From contig JAAZNF010000097.1 of NCBI GenBank assembly GCA_012798435.1, forward strand, positions 1 through 53,022: 53,022 nt of DNA. Direction: 5' to 3'. The stretch comes from Myxococcales bacterium. Its GTDB lineage: Bacteria; Myxococcota; B64-G9. The notes under the pieces are model-generated. The model made no database searches. It was given only the letters and a program-made list of their open reading frames with translations, and was not told the DNA's origin. A program made the position numbers and the translations under genes. Positions 17,894 to 26,511 of this stretch are shown one piece after another; within the stretch, counting starts at the first letter, position 1; each line of letters begins with the position of its first letter.

Positions 17894-19012
17894 ATGAATC
17901 CCACGAGTCGCTGGCTGGCAGGCTTTACCGTCGCGTTCCTCGCGGTCTTCGCCTTGAACACGAGCGCTTCCGGGGTCGAGCTTCGCTACCGCTGGAAGAA
18001 GGGCGCCAACTACCGCTTCCAGGTCGTCTCCAACGATTCGTTCTCCATGTCCGGCATGGGCGTGGGCATGAGCGGAAAGTTCAAGACCGACTCGGTGTTC
18101 TCGCTGGCCATCGACAGGGTGTTGCCGGACGGCTCGGCCGAGGCCACCCTGAACATCGAGTCCTTCGACCTTTGGGATCAGTCCGGCCGCAAACTCTCGG
18201 GGCTCAAGGGGCTCCCTGCGCGCGCGCTCAAGAACCCGGTGAAGATCGACGAAAAGGGCAACTTCACCTTCCAGGAGATCGTGTACCTCATCGTGGAGGA
18301 GAGCGGCGCGAGCAGCCTGGTGTCCGGCAGGGTGTCCCCCACCGGGGTCTCAGCCACCGGCCAGGCCGGCGACGAACAGGTGAGCTGCTACGCCGAGTTC
18401 GATCCCAGGACCGGTGCGCTGAAGGCCGGCTACTCCGTAAAGACCGTGGGCAAGAAGAAGCAAAAGAAGATCGCCGTGAAACAGAACGCCCAGAAGGTCG
18501 ACCTGGTGCCGCGGCAGTTCCTCGAGCTGTTGCGTCTGCCCGAGGGGGACCTCTCCGCCGGTCAGGCCTTCGAGACCACCCTGGCCAGCTACAAAATCTC
18601 CACCGAGGTCGAGGAAATCACCGATAAAGAGGCCCGGCTCAAGGTGTCCGTGAGCACGAGCGTCGCGGGTTCGGGCCAGGGCGGCGGCGCGCCCGGCGCG
18701 GGAACCATGCCGGGGATGCCGGGGGGAATGCCGGGCATGCCCAATGTGCCGGGGATGCCGGCCATGCCGAGCATGGGAGACGAGGGAGACGAGGGTGGCG
18801 CGGAGGATGACGACGGCGCCGCCAGCCCGACGCTACCCACGGGCGCCGCCATGCCGTCGCTATCCATCGACGGGGACTTCCGGCTGACCTTCGATCTCAC
18901 GGAGAACATGTTCAGCCGCCTGGATGGCACGCTTACGACCAAGGCCGGCATGGGCGGCATGGCCAGCATGGACTCCGAGTCCGCGGTGCAGATGACGCGG
19001 ATCAAGAAGTAA
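17894..19012 (+). CDS. Exported protein with Met/Pro/Gly-rich insert, unknown function
   Basis: Unrecognised exported protein, 372 aa. The signal peptide ends near ASG (residue 28). A beta-rich domain follows: LRYRWKKGANYRFQVVSND, SLAIDRVLPDGSAEATL, ALKNPVKIDEKGNFTFQE, and LRLPEGDLSAGQAFETTLASYKI. Residues about 270-300 form a low-complexity repeat of GMPGM type, followed by an acidic stretch. The C-terminal part (LSIDGDFRLTFDLTENMFSRLDGTLTT) resembles the first domain, consistent with a surface or periplasmic beta protein. I chose ATG 17894 because AGGAG lies about 8 bases upstream and the signal peptide then starts normally. Confidence 0.65.
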   Translation: MNPTSRWLAGFTVAFLAVFALNTSASGVELRYRWKKGANYRFQVVSNDSFSMSGMGVGMSGKFKTDSVFSLAIDRVLPDGSAEATLNIESFDLWDQSGRKLSGLKGLPARALKNPVKIDEKGNFTFQEIVYLIVEESGASSLVSGRVSPTGVSATGQAGDEQVSCYAEFDPRTGALKAGYSVKTVGKKKQKKIAVKQNAQKVDLVPRQFLELLRLPEGDLSAGQAFETTLASYKISTEVEEITDKEARLKVSVSTSVAGSGQGGGAPGAGTMPGMPGGMPGMPNVPGMPAMPSMGDEGDEGGAEDDDGAASPTLPTGAAMPSLSIDGDFRLTFDLTENMFSRLDGTLTTKAGMGGMASMDSESAVQMTRIKK

Positions 19013-19066
19013 CCGGCGGGGACCCGGAAGTTGCCAAGAACCGCTCCCTCGCGTTACAACCAGGAT

Positions 19067-19726
19067 ATGCGCAGCGACGGCAGCGCAAGGCTCCTTGCCG
19101 GGTGGCTCATATTCGCCGTGGCCGCGGCCTTGCTGGGCGGGACGCGAACAGGCCGCGCCGGCGAGCTCTACCGCTGGGTGGACAAGCAGGGCACGGTCCA
19201 CTTCACCGACCGACCGGAGGACCTCCCCGAGCCCATGCGCAGCAAGGTCCTCGAGGAGATCCAGCGCCGGGAAGAAGCCGCCCAGAAGAAGCAGAATGCC
19301 TCGCCATCGAGCGGAACAGCGACCCCATCCCCTCCCCCGGGCGAGACCGAGCGCCTGCCGATTGCGCCGGCGCCACCCATCCAGGACACCCCGCCCCCGA
19401 CGCCATCTCTGCCACCGGCTGCCCAGGCCGAACCCGGAGAGCCGGATCGCGCCGCTCTGCGCGAACAGTGGAAAAAGCTGGCCGACGAGGCGCGGGCGAC
19501 GATTCAGAATCTGGAAGCGGACTGCCGACGCCTGGAGGCCGAGAAGGACGCCGCCTGGAACTCCTTTCAGGTGCTGGTACGGCCCATGGATCGCCAGAAC
19601 GCCGAGAAGGCCGAGGCCGCCCTCGCCCGCTGCAAGGAGGACCTGGCCCGCGCCCGGCGCTACCTCGACGAGGAGCTTCCCAGAAAGGCCCGCCAGGCCA
19701 ACGTCCCCCTCTACTGGCTGCGGTAG
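19067..19726 (+). CDS. DUF4124 domain exported protein
   Basis: Predicted exported protein, 219 aa. After a signal peptide (LLAGWLIFAVAAALLGG) comes ELYRWVDKQGTVHFTDRPEDLP, the signature of DUF4124, a small domain frequent in the envelope of Proteobacteria and Myxococcota. A Pro-rich linker follows (residues 80-130), then a charged helical, coiled-coil-like tail to the C-terminus. A TTG at 19031 is an alternative in-frame start. It lies 54 bases after the previous gene. Role unknown. Confidence 0.75.
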   Translation: MRSDGSARLLAGWLIFAVAAALLGGTRTGRAGELYRWVDKQGTVHFTDRPEDLPEPMRSKVLEEIQRREEAAQKKQNASPSSGTATPSPPPGETERLPIAPAPPIQDTPPPTPSLPPAAQAEPGEPDRAALREQWKKLADEARATIQNLEADCRRLEAEKDAAWNSFQVLVRPMDRQNAEKAEAALARCKEDLARARRYLDEELPRKARQANVPLYWLR

Positions 19727-20121
19727 CATCGATCGAAAAAGAGAGCTCAGCCCAACGGATCTGCAAATCAATCAGGAAAACCCGCTGACAAGGTAAGATT
19801 CAAAGAAAACCTGCAAATAGTGGAAGACGCCAAGTACCCAGTCATGGGTGCCCGGAAGGAGACCGGGTCCTGTCGCTAGGCTCCCCGTCTCTCTCCCGCC
19901 AGATCGTTCGACGGGGCCAGCGTAGCGCCACCCGGTCACAAGATTCGCTTTTTCTGAGCAGATTGGATGATGGTCTGAGCGCGATATCGAGCGTTCTTCT
20001 GCCTTCATCCTGTTAGCAGGTTTTTTCTGGGATGTTTTCTGGGGGTCAAGGTGGACAAGGTTCCCTTGCCCAAGCTCGCAGAACTCGGAACCTGGAAACT
20101 GGAACCTGAAATGGATCTTCG
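19727..20121. other. Intergenic region with structured segment and repeats
   Basis: No gene in 395 bases. The middle (about 19830-19945) has several short perfect stems in a row: CCCA-gtca-TGGG, CCCGG-aaggaga-CCGGG, and CGT-tcg-ACG flanked by GCCA/GGCCAGC. This suggests a folded RNA or the relic of a mobile element; I do not recognise a family. AT-rich words flank it (19750-19820 and 19980-20040). At 20087-20112 lies a direct repeat, GGAACCTGGAAACT then GGAACCTGAAAT; GGTTCC at 20059-20064 is inverse to the GGAACC at 20087. Confidence 0.45.
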
Positions 20122-21066
20122 TCAGAACGTCCCGTCGGCCCAGGAGCGATCCTTCTCCTCTAGCTCGTAGGCGTTGGCCGCCTCGACCGCGATGACGTAC
20201 AGCCGCCGCACCGCCTCGTCGAAGGACGCCTGCACCTTGTCCTTCTTGTCGGCCGTCTTGAAGTCCGGCCGGTCGCCGCGCTTGCCCAGGCCGATGAACT
20301 TCTCCAGCCGGGTGTTGAGCTCGTTGGCCTTGCCGGGGTCGCCGCCGGCTGCGACCAGCCGGGTGATGGTGAAGTTCGGATCCAGCGCCAGCCCCACCGG
20401 GATGCGCGCGCCGCGCGGGTCGACGAAGTCCATGAAGAACACGTACCCCAGCTTGTTGTCCTTGGTCAGCTCGGCCAAGCGGCGCGGCTCCTGCGGCACC
20501 AGCTCGGGGCTGGGCCGACGCGGGTCGGCGCGGAACAAGGTGAAGGCGGTCTGCTGCAGATCCTTGGGATCCACCTTGCCGGCGAACTTCTGGATGCGCT
20601 CGAGCTGCCCCTCCCGGAACTCGTCCGGGCCGAGCTGGCCGATGGTGTAGCGCTTGACCAGGTATTGATCTACCAGCGAGAAAAACGACTGCAAAGGCAA
20701 GTGCAGCGAGCGCAGGAAGGAGACCAGGTCCCAGGTCTCGAGCGTGTCGAGGTCGGCGAAGGCCGGCATGGTGGCGGCGCAGCCCGCGGCGCGGCATCCC
20801 TCGCGGATGCGGGCGAACAGCAGCCGGTCGTCGAGCGAGTTCATCACCGAGCCATCGCGGTGATCGGCCGGGCGGGTCTTGCCCAGCACCTTGGCGGCCG
20901 GGCCCTGGCCCGAACCGTCGTAGCCATGGCACACGGCGCAGTTGGCGCGGTAGAGCTTGCCGCCGTTCACCACGTCGCCGATGAGCGGCGGCGCGGTCTC
21001 CTCGTCGGCCCAGGCGGCGGCGCCGAGGAGCAGGCATGCCAGGACGAAAAGCGATGTGGTTCTCAT
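20122..21066 (-). CDS. Exported monoheme c-type cytochrome
   Basis: Periplasmic electron carrier or sensor, 314 aa. The signal peptide ends AAAWA near residue 20. A class I cytochrome c domain (about 30-125) carries the single heme motif CAVCH after NGGKLYRAN, and a Met near TMPAFADLDTLETWD as likely sixth ligand. The C-terminal 180 residues contain no further heme motif and were not recognised; FMDFVDPRGARIPVGLALDP looks beta-rich. The gene follows the upstream cytochrome-like gene by 20 bases, so they form an operon. No oxidase or photosystem gene is adjacent, so the partner is open. Confidence 0.85.
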   Translation of the reverse strand: MRTTSLFVLACLLLGAAAWADEETAPPLIGDVVNGGKLYRANCAVCHGYDGSGQGPAAKVLGKTRPADHRDGSVMNSLDDRLLFARIREGCRAAGCAATMPAFADLDTLETWDLVSFLRSLHLPLQSFFSLVDQYLVKRYTIGQLGPDEFREGQLERIQKFAGKVDPKDLQQTAFTLFRADPRRPSPELVPQEPRRLAELTKDNKLGYVFFMDFVDPRGARIPVGLALDPNFTITRLVAAGGDPGKANELNTRLEKFIGLGKRGDRPDFKTADKKDKVQASFDEAVRRLYVIAVEAANAYELEEKDRSWADGTF

Positions 21067-21086
21067 CTTGGTCTCCTTTTCGCCCT

Positions 21087-22121
21087 TCAGGGCAAGGCCC
21101 CGGGGAACTTGAGCACGTCGTCGATGATGCGCCAGCGCCCCTTGAAGTGGCAGCGGGTGCAGTGGTGCACGCCGACCCGCTCGAAGGCCTCCAGCGCCTC
21201 CCGCTCCTTGCCGGCCTTGGCCGCGCGCTCGAAGTCACCGATGGCCTGCGCCGTGTGCTGCATGAGGTCGGCGAACTCGCCGGAGCCCAAACCGGCCGTC
21301 TTCTCCGCCAAGGCGCGGAACGGCTCGGCCAAGAAAGCCGCCTGCTTGAGGTCGGGCTTTCTTCCCGCGTACATGGCGGCCATGCCGTCGGCCCAGGCCT
21401 GGCCCAGGGCGCGCATGGCGAGCTTCATGGGAGACGCCGCCTGCAGCGGCGAGCGCACCGAGGGCGCCGCGCTGGGGGTGGCCGGCTGCGACGGCCCCTT
21501 CATCCCGGCGGGCACGGCCGGCAGCCGTCCCGAATCCGCCACCGGGGCCTCCTCCTTGACGCGGCCCTTCTCGTCCACGTTGGCAAACGGCCAGATCCCC
21601 ACCGGCACGCGTGTCCCCGCCTCGTAGCGGCCGGTCTTGTGCTTTCCCTTGAGCGTGAGCCGGTAGTTGTCCTTCCGCGCCGGGGTGAAGTGCATGCCGT
21701 AGCTGCCGGCGTCCTGGAGCGGGTGCACCTGATAGGCGGTGGTGTAGCCGGCGCCGTCGGCGTCGGTGACCTCGACCGTGATCTGGGCGTCCTTGACGGG
21801 GATCTGCTCGCCGTACACCGGGTCGGGCACCGGCGGCACCTCGTTCATCTCGATGAACACCTCGACCACTTGCCCGGGATCGGGCGCGCCCGGGCGTAGC
21901 CGCACGTTGAAGAGCAGGCCCTTGTCCTTGATCTGGACGACCCGGCTCTCGGGCTTGGGCGGGACGGGCTTCGGTGGTTCGGGCTTGGCGGGCTCCCCGG
22001 CTTTTTTGTCTGCCGCTCCCGCCGCGGCCGCGGGTTGCGCGGGTTTGGCAGGCTGGGCGGGGGTCTGGGACCACAGGCCGGCCGGCAGCAGCCACACACC
22101 CAACAGGACGAACGCTCGCAT
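21087..22121 (-). CDS. Exported protein with FixH/YtkA-like domain and C-terminal heme-binding motif
   Basis: Predicted exported protein, 344 aa. A signal peptide (MRAFVLLGVWLLPAGLWSQ) is followed by an Ala/Pro/Lys-rich linker. A beta-sandwich segment comes next (VVQIKDKGLLFNVRLRPG, VEVFIEMNEVPP, YQVHPLQDAGSYGMHFTPARKDNYRL), of the kind seen in FixH/YtkA-like proteins. Two helical segments follow with one CTRCH motif near the C-terminus and His residues before it (MQHTAQ, VHHC), as in cytochrome c' or c556-like four-helix proteins. I chose ATG 22121 because AGGAGG lies 5 bases upstream. First gene of a two-gene operon with the monoheme cytochrome. Confidence 0.75.
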   Translation of the reverse strand: MRAFVLLGVWLLPAGLWSQTPAQPAKPAQPAAAAGAADKKAGEPAKPEPPKPVPPKPESRVVQIKDKGLLFNVRLRPGAPDPGQVVEVFIEMNEVPPVPDPVYGEQIPVKDAQITVEVTDADGAGYTTAYQVHPLQDAGSYGMHFTPARKDNYRLTLKGKHKTGRYEAGTRVPVGIWPFANVDEKGRVKEEAPVADSGRLPAVPAGMKGPSQPATPSAAPSVRSPLQAASPMKLAMRALGQAWADGMAAMYAGRKPDLKQAAFLAEPFRALAEKTAGLGSGEFADLMQHTAQAIGDFERAAKAGKEREALEAFERVGVHHCTRCHFKGRWRIIDDVLKFPGALP

Positions 22122-22351
22122 GGCACCTCCTGGGCTTTCTCCCCGGTCAAGGTTCGTTGGAAATCTAGTACACCCGCCGCGCCGATGGCAAGCTCGCCAG
22201 CGACCGCCCAGGCTCGCCGTTCGCCGGCGCAAAACCGCCACTCGTCGAATTTGGGGTGCGCGCTCTCCCGCCGGTCGGTATGCTCCCGCCCGTGGGCCGG
22301 AAAACCGCGCCCCCGGAGGGAATGGAAATGGAATCGACCAAGGAGCAGACC

Positions 22352-22837
22352 ATGGAAGGCCGAGGAAGGCTGGTGCGGAGCAAGAGCAACCGGATCATCA
22401 GCGGCGTGTGCGGCGGGCTGGCGCAGCACTTCGACGTGGACGCCACCTGGGTGCGCATCGGTTTTTTGATCCTGGGGCTGGCGAGCGGTGTCGGCGTGGT
22501 GCTGTACCTCTTGCTTTCGGTGCTCATCCCGGCCGAGGGCCGCGAGGCCGAGTCGCCCGCCCAGACGGTCCAGGACGGCGCCCGCGAGCTGGCCGAGAAG
22601 GCGCAGCGGGTGGGCAGCCGGGTGGCGGCCGGCGTGCAGCAGGTCGGGAGCGGCGCGCGCCAACACGGGGCCTTCGTGCTGGGGTGCATCTTGATGACGC
22701 TGGGCGCCTGGGCCTTGCTGCACAACCTCGACATCGACTGGCCCTGGTTCCTGCGCGCCCGCGTGTGGTGGCCGGTGGTGCTGATCCTGGCGGGTGGCCT
22801 CCTGTTCTGGCGCCACCTTCGCGGAGGCCGGTCATGA
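22352..22837 (+). CDS. PspC-domain membrane protein
   Basis: Inner-membrane protein, 161 aa, of the phage-shock PspC family, which senses or relays membrane stress. The PspC domain is at the N-terminus: SNRIISGVCGGLAQHFDVD, then WVRIGFLILGL and a membrane helix ending in SVLIP. A helical linker and two more membrane helices follow (LGCILMTLGAWALL, WWPVVLILAGGLLF), the latter pair of LiaI type. I chose ATG 22352 because AAGGAG lies 6 bases upstream; 22322 and 22328 are alternatives. It overlaps the next gene as ATGA and starts a five-gene operon. Confidence 0.88.
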   Translation: MEGRGRLVRSKSNRIISGVCGGLAQHFDVDATWVRIGFLILGLASGVGVVLYLLLSVLIPAEGREAESPAQTVQDGARELAEKAQRVGSRVAAGVQQVGSGARQHGAFVLGCILMTLGAWALLHNLDIDWPWFLRARVWWPVVLILAGGLLFWRHLRGGRS

Positions 22838-23847
22838 TCGTCGCCGCCTGCATCCTCGGTTTGGGGATCATCTTGCTGCTCTCGAACCTGGGTGTCTGGC
22901 CCTGGGGGATCGGCGAGAGCCTGTGGCGGCTGTGGCCGGTGCTGCTCATCGCCCTGGGGCTCGATCTGGTGGTGGGAAAGCAGCGGCGCTGGCTCTCCGG
23001 CCTCCTGGTGACCGCGCTGCTCCTTTGCATGGCCGCGCTGGCGATCGGCTTTCCGGAAAGCTCGGCGGACATGCGGAATGAGACTGTCGTGGTGGCCGCC
23101 CCCGGGGCCGGGCGGGCGCGCGTCGAGCTCTCGCCGCGCATCGCCCGCCTTCACCTTTCGGCGGCCCCGGACGACGGGCTGATGCTTTCCGGCACCGTGC
23201 GCCTGCGCGAGCGGGAGCGCCTACTACGCGACGAGCGGCGCGAGGGCGACCGGGCGGTGGTGAAGCTTACGCAGCGCCGCCGCGGCTGGCTGGGACACTT
23301 GGTGTCATCGGAAGAGCCGAGCTGGGACCTCAAGCTCTCGCCGGCGGTTCCGATCGATCTGCGGGTGGACGCCGGCGTGGGAGAGAACCGGCTCGATCTG
23401 CGGCGGTTGTCGATCGAGCGCTTGTGGATCGATTCCGGTGTCGGCCTGACCGAGGTCACCCTGCCCTCCCGCGGGCGGCTGCGGGCCGAGGTCCACGGCG
23501 GGGTGGGCGCCATCGTGATCCACGTCCCGGCGGGGCTGGCCGCGCGCATCCAGACCTCGGTGGGGCTCGGAAAGTTGGAAGTGAACGGCGACTTCGAGTG
23601 GCGAGGCGACGACTACCGCTCTCCCGGGTTCGAAACCGCCGCCGATCGGGTGGACCTCGTCGTCCACGGCGGAGTGGGCGCCATCGAGATCACTCAAGAG
23701 AAGCCCACCGCGGCACCCCAACCGCTCACGCCAAAGCCGTCCGTGCCTCCGGCCGAGGCGCCCGCGCCCGGAACGAGCACGGCACCGACGGTCGAGGCCC
23801 CGGCCGTGCCCGGGGTGGCTCTACCCGTGGAGAAACAAGACCCTTGA
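22834..23847 (+). CDS. LiaI/LiaF-type membrane anchor with toastrack (DUF4097-like) domain
   Basis: Membrane protein, 337 aa. Helices at 3-20 and 32-70 (GLGIILLLSNLGVWPWG, LWRLWPVLLIALGLDLV) match the LiaI-LiaF membrane module. An outer right-handed beta-helix type region follows (about 80-300) with repeated GVGENRLDLRRL, GVGLTEVTLP, GVGAIVIHVP, GLGKLEVNG and GVGAIEIT segments, the toastrack pattern. A Pro/Ala tail ends the protein. It starts on the ATGA overlap with PspC. In known envelope-stress systems such proteins interact with PspC and a sensor kinase. Confidence 0.82.
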   Translation: MIVAACILGLGIILLLSNLGVWPWGIGESLWRLWPVLLIALGLDLVVGKQRRWLSGLLVTALLLCMAALAIGFPESSADMRNETVVVAAPGAGRARVELSPRIARLHLSAAPDDGLMLSGTVRLRERERLLRDERREGDRAVVKLTQRRRGWLGHLVSSEEPSWDLKLSPAVPIDLRVDAGVGENRLDLRRLSIERLWIDSGVGLTEVTLPSRGRLRAEVHGGVGAIVIHVPAGLAARIQTSVGLGKLEVNGDFEWRGDDYRSPGFETAADRVDLVVHGGVGAIEITQEKPTAAPQPLTPKPSVPPAEAPAPGTSTAPTVEAPAVPGVALPVEKQDP

Positions 23848-23878
23848 TGCGCCGGGTCTTTTGGAGATCAATGAGGTG

Positions 23879-24685
23879 ATGTCCGTGAGAAACCATCCGA
23901 AGGGTGTATTCCGGGTCTGGCTGGGGCTTACGCTGGTGTTCGTGGGAGCGGCCTTCTTGCTGGAGGCCTTCGAGATCGGCGACGCCGAGTGGGTGCTCAG
24001 GCTGTGGCCGACGCTGGTCGCCCTGCTCCTGCTGGCCCATGCTTTCCGCCCAGGGAGGAGGCCCGGTCTGCTGTGGCCGGTGGTCATCATCGTCGCGGGC
24101 GTCCTTGTGCAACTCCACACCCTGGGATGGCTGCACCTGCGGGGAAAGATCGTCTGGCCCCTTTTGCTCATCCTGGCCGGCCTGCACCTGTTCCGCTCGT
24201 CTCTCAAAGCCCGCCCCTCCCCCGCCAGATCCCCGGGCGACGGCGAGCCGGCACCATCGACCACCGCGGAGCCATCGCCCTCTTTCCATTGCGTACCGGC
24301 TCCTGCGGGCGCCACCGGCGCCAAGACCGATGAGGCCCCCCGCGACGCCAGTGTGCCACTCGAGGAACTGGTTTTCTTCTCGGGGCGAGACCGACGGCTG
24401 ACCGGCCCCGGGTTTCGAGGTGGCACGGTGACAGCCATCTTCGGAGGCTACAACCTGGATCTGCGCCAGGCCGAGCTTCCCGCGAGCACGGTGGAGCTGC
24501 AGGCCACCGCCGTCTTCGGCGGCGTCGAGATCCGCGTCCCCGAATCGTGGAACGTCCAGGCCGACGGCGCGGCCCTGCTGGGCTCGATCGAGAACAAGAC
24601 CCGCCCCCCCATCGAGGAGGCCGCCCCGATCCGCCTGGTGGTCCGGGGCACCGCCCTGTTCGGCGGCGTGGAGATCAAGAACTGA
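23879..24685 (+). CDS. LiaF-like envelope-stress protein
   Basis: Membrane protein, 268 aa. Four hydrophobic segments at the N-terminus (VWLGLTLVFVGAAFLLEAF, LRLWPTLVALLLLAHAF and others) form the LiaI-LiaF module. After a Pro/Ser linker (about 110-165) comes a C-terminal domain with repeated FGG turns (TAIFGGYNLDLRQAELP, TAVFGGVEIRVPESWNV, TALFGGVEIKN), diagnostic of LiaF. LiaF proteins restrain a cognate kinase in Firmicutes, and here a LytS-type kinase follows directly. The start is uncertain: ATG 23879 is used, GTG 23885 has better spacing to GAGG. The stop overlaps the next ATG by one base. Confidence 0.85.
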   Translation: MSVRNHPKGVFRVWLGLTLVFVGAAFLLEAFEIGDAEWVLRLWPTLVALLLLAHAFRPGRRPGLLWPVVIIVAGVLVQLHTLGWLHLRGKIVWPLLLILAGLHLFRSSLKARPSPARSPGDGEPAPSTTAEPSPSFHCVPAPAGATGAKTDEAPRDASVPLEELVFFSGRDRRLTGPGFRGGTVTAIFGGYNLDLRQAELPASTVELQATAVFGGVEIRVPESWNVQADGAALLGSIENKTRPPIEEAAPIRLVVRGTALFGGVEIKN

Positions 24686-25725
24686 TGGAGGACCGCTGGC
24701 TCCAGCGAGCGCGGCGCGGCTTCTTCCTGGCCTGGATCCCGGCCAGCGCCGGTCTGTGGGTGGCGCTCTCGTTGGCGGGCGGGCGAGGGTTCTTGCAGAG
24801 CGCGCCCTGGGTGCTCGGGTTGTGCCTGCTGTACGCCTGGCTGTGCTACTCGGCGCGTTACCTGTGCCGGGTGCTGCCGCTTAGGCGGGAGCGGCTCTCT
24901 CGCTGGTTGCTCACGCATATCCTGGCGGCGCTGCTGGTGAGCGCCCTGTGGACGGCGGTGGCCTGGCTCCTCGACGAGGGCTGGAACACGCCGGCGCGGG
25001 ACTGGCTGGGCGTGGGGCTGGTGTGGTTCGGCAGCGGCGTGCTCCTGTACCTGGTGTCGGTGGGGTTTCACTACCTCCTGCTTTCGCTGGAAGAGACCCG
25101 CCTGGCCGAGCAGGCCGCCCACCGGAGCGCCCTGCTCCAACGCGACGCCGAGGTGCGCGCCCTGCGCGCCCAGCTCAACCCCCACTTCCTGTTCAACTCG
25201 CTGACCGCCCTGGCCTCGCTGCTGGAGGAGGACCCGGCGCGGGCCCGCGACATGTGCATCCTCCTGGCCGAGTTCCTGCGCTCGGCGCTCCAGCACGGGG
25301 GGCGAGCGGCGGTGAGCCTCGAGGAGGAGATGGCGCTGGCGCACCAGTACCTGGCCATCGAGAAGATCCGCTTCGGCGAGCGGCTCGCGGTCGAGGAGGA
25401 CATCCCCGCAGAGTGCCGCGCCGCCCGCCTGCCGCCGCTCTTGCTGCAACCGCTCGTGGAAAACGCCATCAAGCACGGCGTCTCCCAGCTCCTGGAGGGC
25501 GGGTTCGTGAAACTGGCCGCCCGGCGGGAGCAGGGCGGGTTGTCGCTTTCGGTGGAGAACCGCTTCGACCCGGAGGCCGCGCCCTCCCGGCCCGCCGGGA
25601 TGGGGCTCCGGCTCACCGAGCAGCGCTTGCGGGCCTTCGCCGGCGACGAGGCCTGGCTGCGCGTGACCGCCCGGGGCGACCGCTTCACATCCTCGCTGTG
25701 GCTTCCCGACACGGAGGGCGCATGA
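24685..25725 (+). CDS. LytS-type sensor histidine kinase
   Basis: Inner-membrane histidine kinase, 346 aa. Four membrane helices fill residues 10-135. The His-kinase box is RAQLNPHFLFNSLTAL with His167, and the ATPase N-box is LVENAIKHG near 255, followed by a degenerate G-box (GMGLRLTEQRLRAF). This short LytS/YehU layout has no extracytoplasmic sensor domain, so input probably comes from the PspC and LiaF-like membrane proteins encoded just upstream. It begins on a TGATG overlap and is coupled to the regulator by ATGA. Confidence 0.93.
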   Translation: MEDRWLQRARRGFFLAWIPASAGLWVALSLAGGRGFLQSAPWVLGLCLLYAWLCYSARYLCRVLPLRRERLSRWLLTHILAALLVSALWTAVAWLLDEGWNTPARDWLGVGLVWFGSGVLLYLVSVGFHYLLLSLEETRLAEQAAHRSALLQRDAEVRALRAQLNPHFLFNSLTALASLLEEDPARARDMCILLAEFLRSALQHGGRAAVSLEEEMALAHQYLAIEKIRFGERLAVEEDIPAECRAARLPPLLLQPLVENAIKHGVSQLLEGGFVKLAARREQGGLSLSVENRFDPEAAPSRPAGMGLRLTEQRLRAFAGDEAWLRVTARGDRFTSSLWLPDTEGA

Positions 25726-26501
25726 GTGCGAACGCGACACCGCTGCGCGTGCTGATCGTCGACGACGAGGAGCCGGCGCGTGCCTTCCTGCGCCGCCGGC
25801 TCGCCGAGGTCGGTGGGGTGGAGATCATCAGCGAATGCCCCAACGGCTTCGCGGCCGTGAAGGCGGCCGCCGAGCACAAGCCCGACCTGGTGTTTCTCGA
25901 CATCCAGATGCCCAGGCTCGACGGGTTCGAGGTGTGCGAGCTGCTCGGGCCCGGAGTGCCGGTGATCTTCGTGACCGCCCACGACGAGCACGCGCTGCGG
26001 GCCTTCGAGGTCGCGGCGGTGGACTACCTGCTGAAACCCTTCTCGGCCGAGCGGCTGCGAAAGGCCCTGGAGCGCGCCCGCACCCGCATCGGCCGGCCCG
26101 CTCCGGAGATCCTCTCCATCGCGGCGCGGGCCAAGCCGGGTGGGTACCTGGAGCGGCTGGTGGTGAAGGACGGGCCGGACATCGTCCTGGTCCCCTGCGA
26201 AAAGATCGACTTCATCGAGGCCCAGCAGGACTTCGTGGCGCTGCACACCCAGGGGAAGGTCCTCCTCAAGAACCAGACCATCGCCAGCCTGGAGGCGGCG
26301 CTCGATCCCCGGCACTTCGTGCGCATCCACCGCGGGAGCATCGTGGCGCTGAGCCGCATCGCGCAGATCCACCCCTACAGCAAGGACGACAAGATGGCCG
26401 TGCTCAAGGACGGCACGCGCCTGCCCGTGAGCCGCGCCGGCTACAAAAAGCTACGCGCGCTGTGGGAGGAGGGCGCGCCGGCACCCGAAACCGGCGGATA
26501 G
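25722..26501 (+). CDS. LytTR-family response regulator
   Basis: DNA-binding response regulator, 259 aa, partner of the adjacent LytS-type kinase. The receiver has acidic DDEE (14-17), phosphoacceptor D60 in LVFLDIQMP, T85 and K105 (YLLKPF). The C-terminal LytTR domain (about 150-250) shows LVVKDGPDIVLVPCEKIDFIE, LKNQTIASLEAALDP, FVRIHRGSIV and LPVSRAGYKKL. Its direct-repeat binding sites were not identified. It starts on ATGA with the kinase and ends the five-gene operon. Confidence 0.95.
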   Translation: MSANATPLRVLIVDDEEPARAFLRRRLAEVGGVEIISECPNGFAAVKAAAEHKPDLVFLDIQMPRLDGFEVCELLGPGVPVIFVTAHDEHALRAFEVAAVDYLLKPFSAERLRKALERARTRIGRPAPEILSIAARAKPGGYLERLVVKDGPDIVLVPCEKIDFIEAQQDFVALHTQGKVLLKNQTIASLEAALDPRHFVRIHRGSIVALSRIAQIHPYSKDDKMAVLKDGTRLPVSRAGYKKLRALWEEGAPAPETGG

Positions 26502-26511
26502 GTCGACTCGG

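Noticed and set aside
19880-19960. Possible tRNA or group II intron fragment (GTTCGA core in the structured gap)
   Set aside because: No acceptor, anticodon or domain V pattern could be assembled around it.
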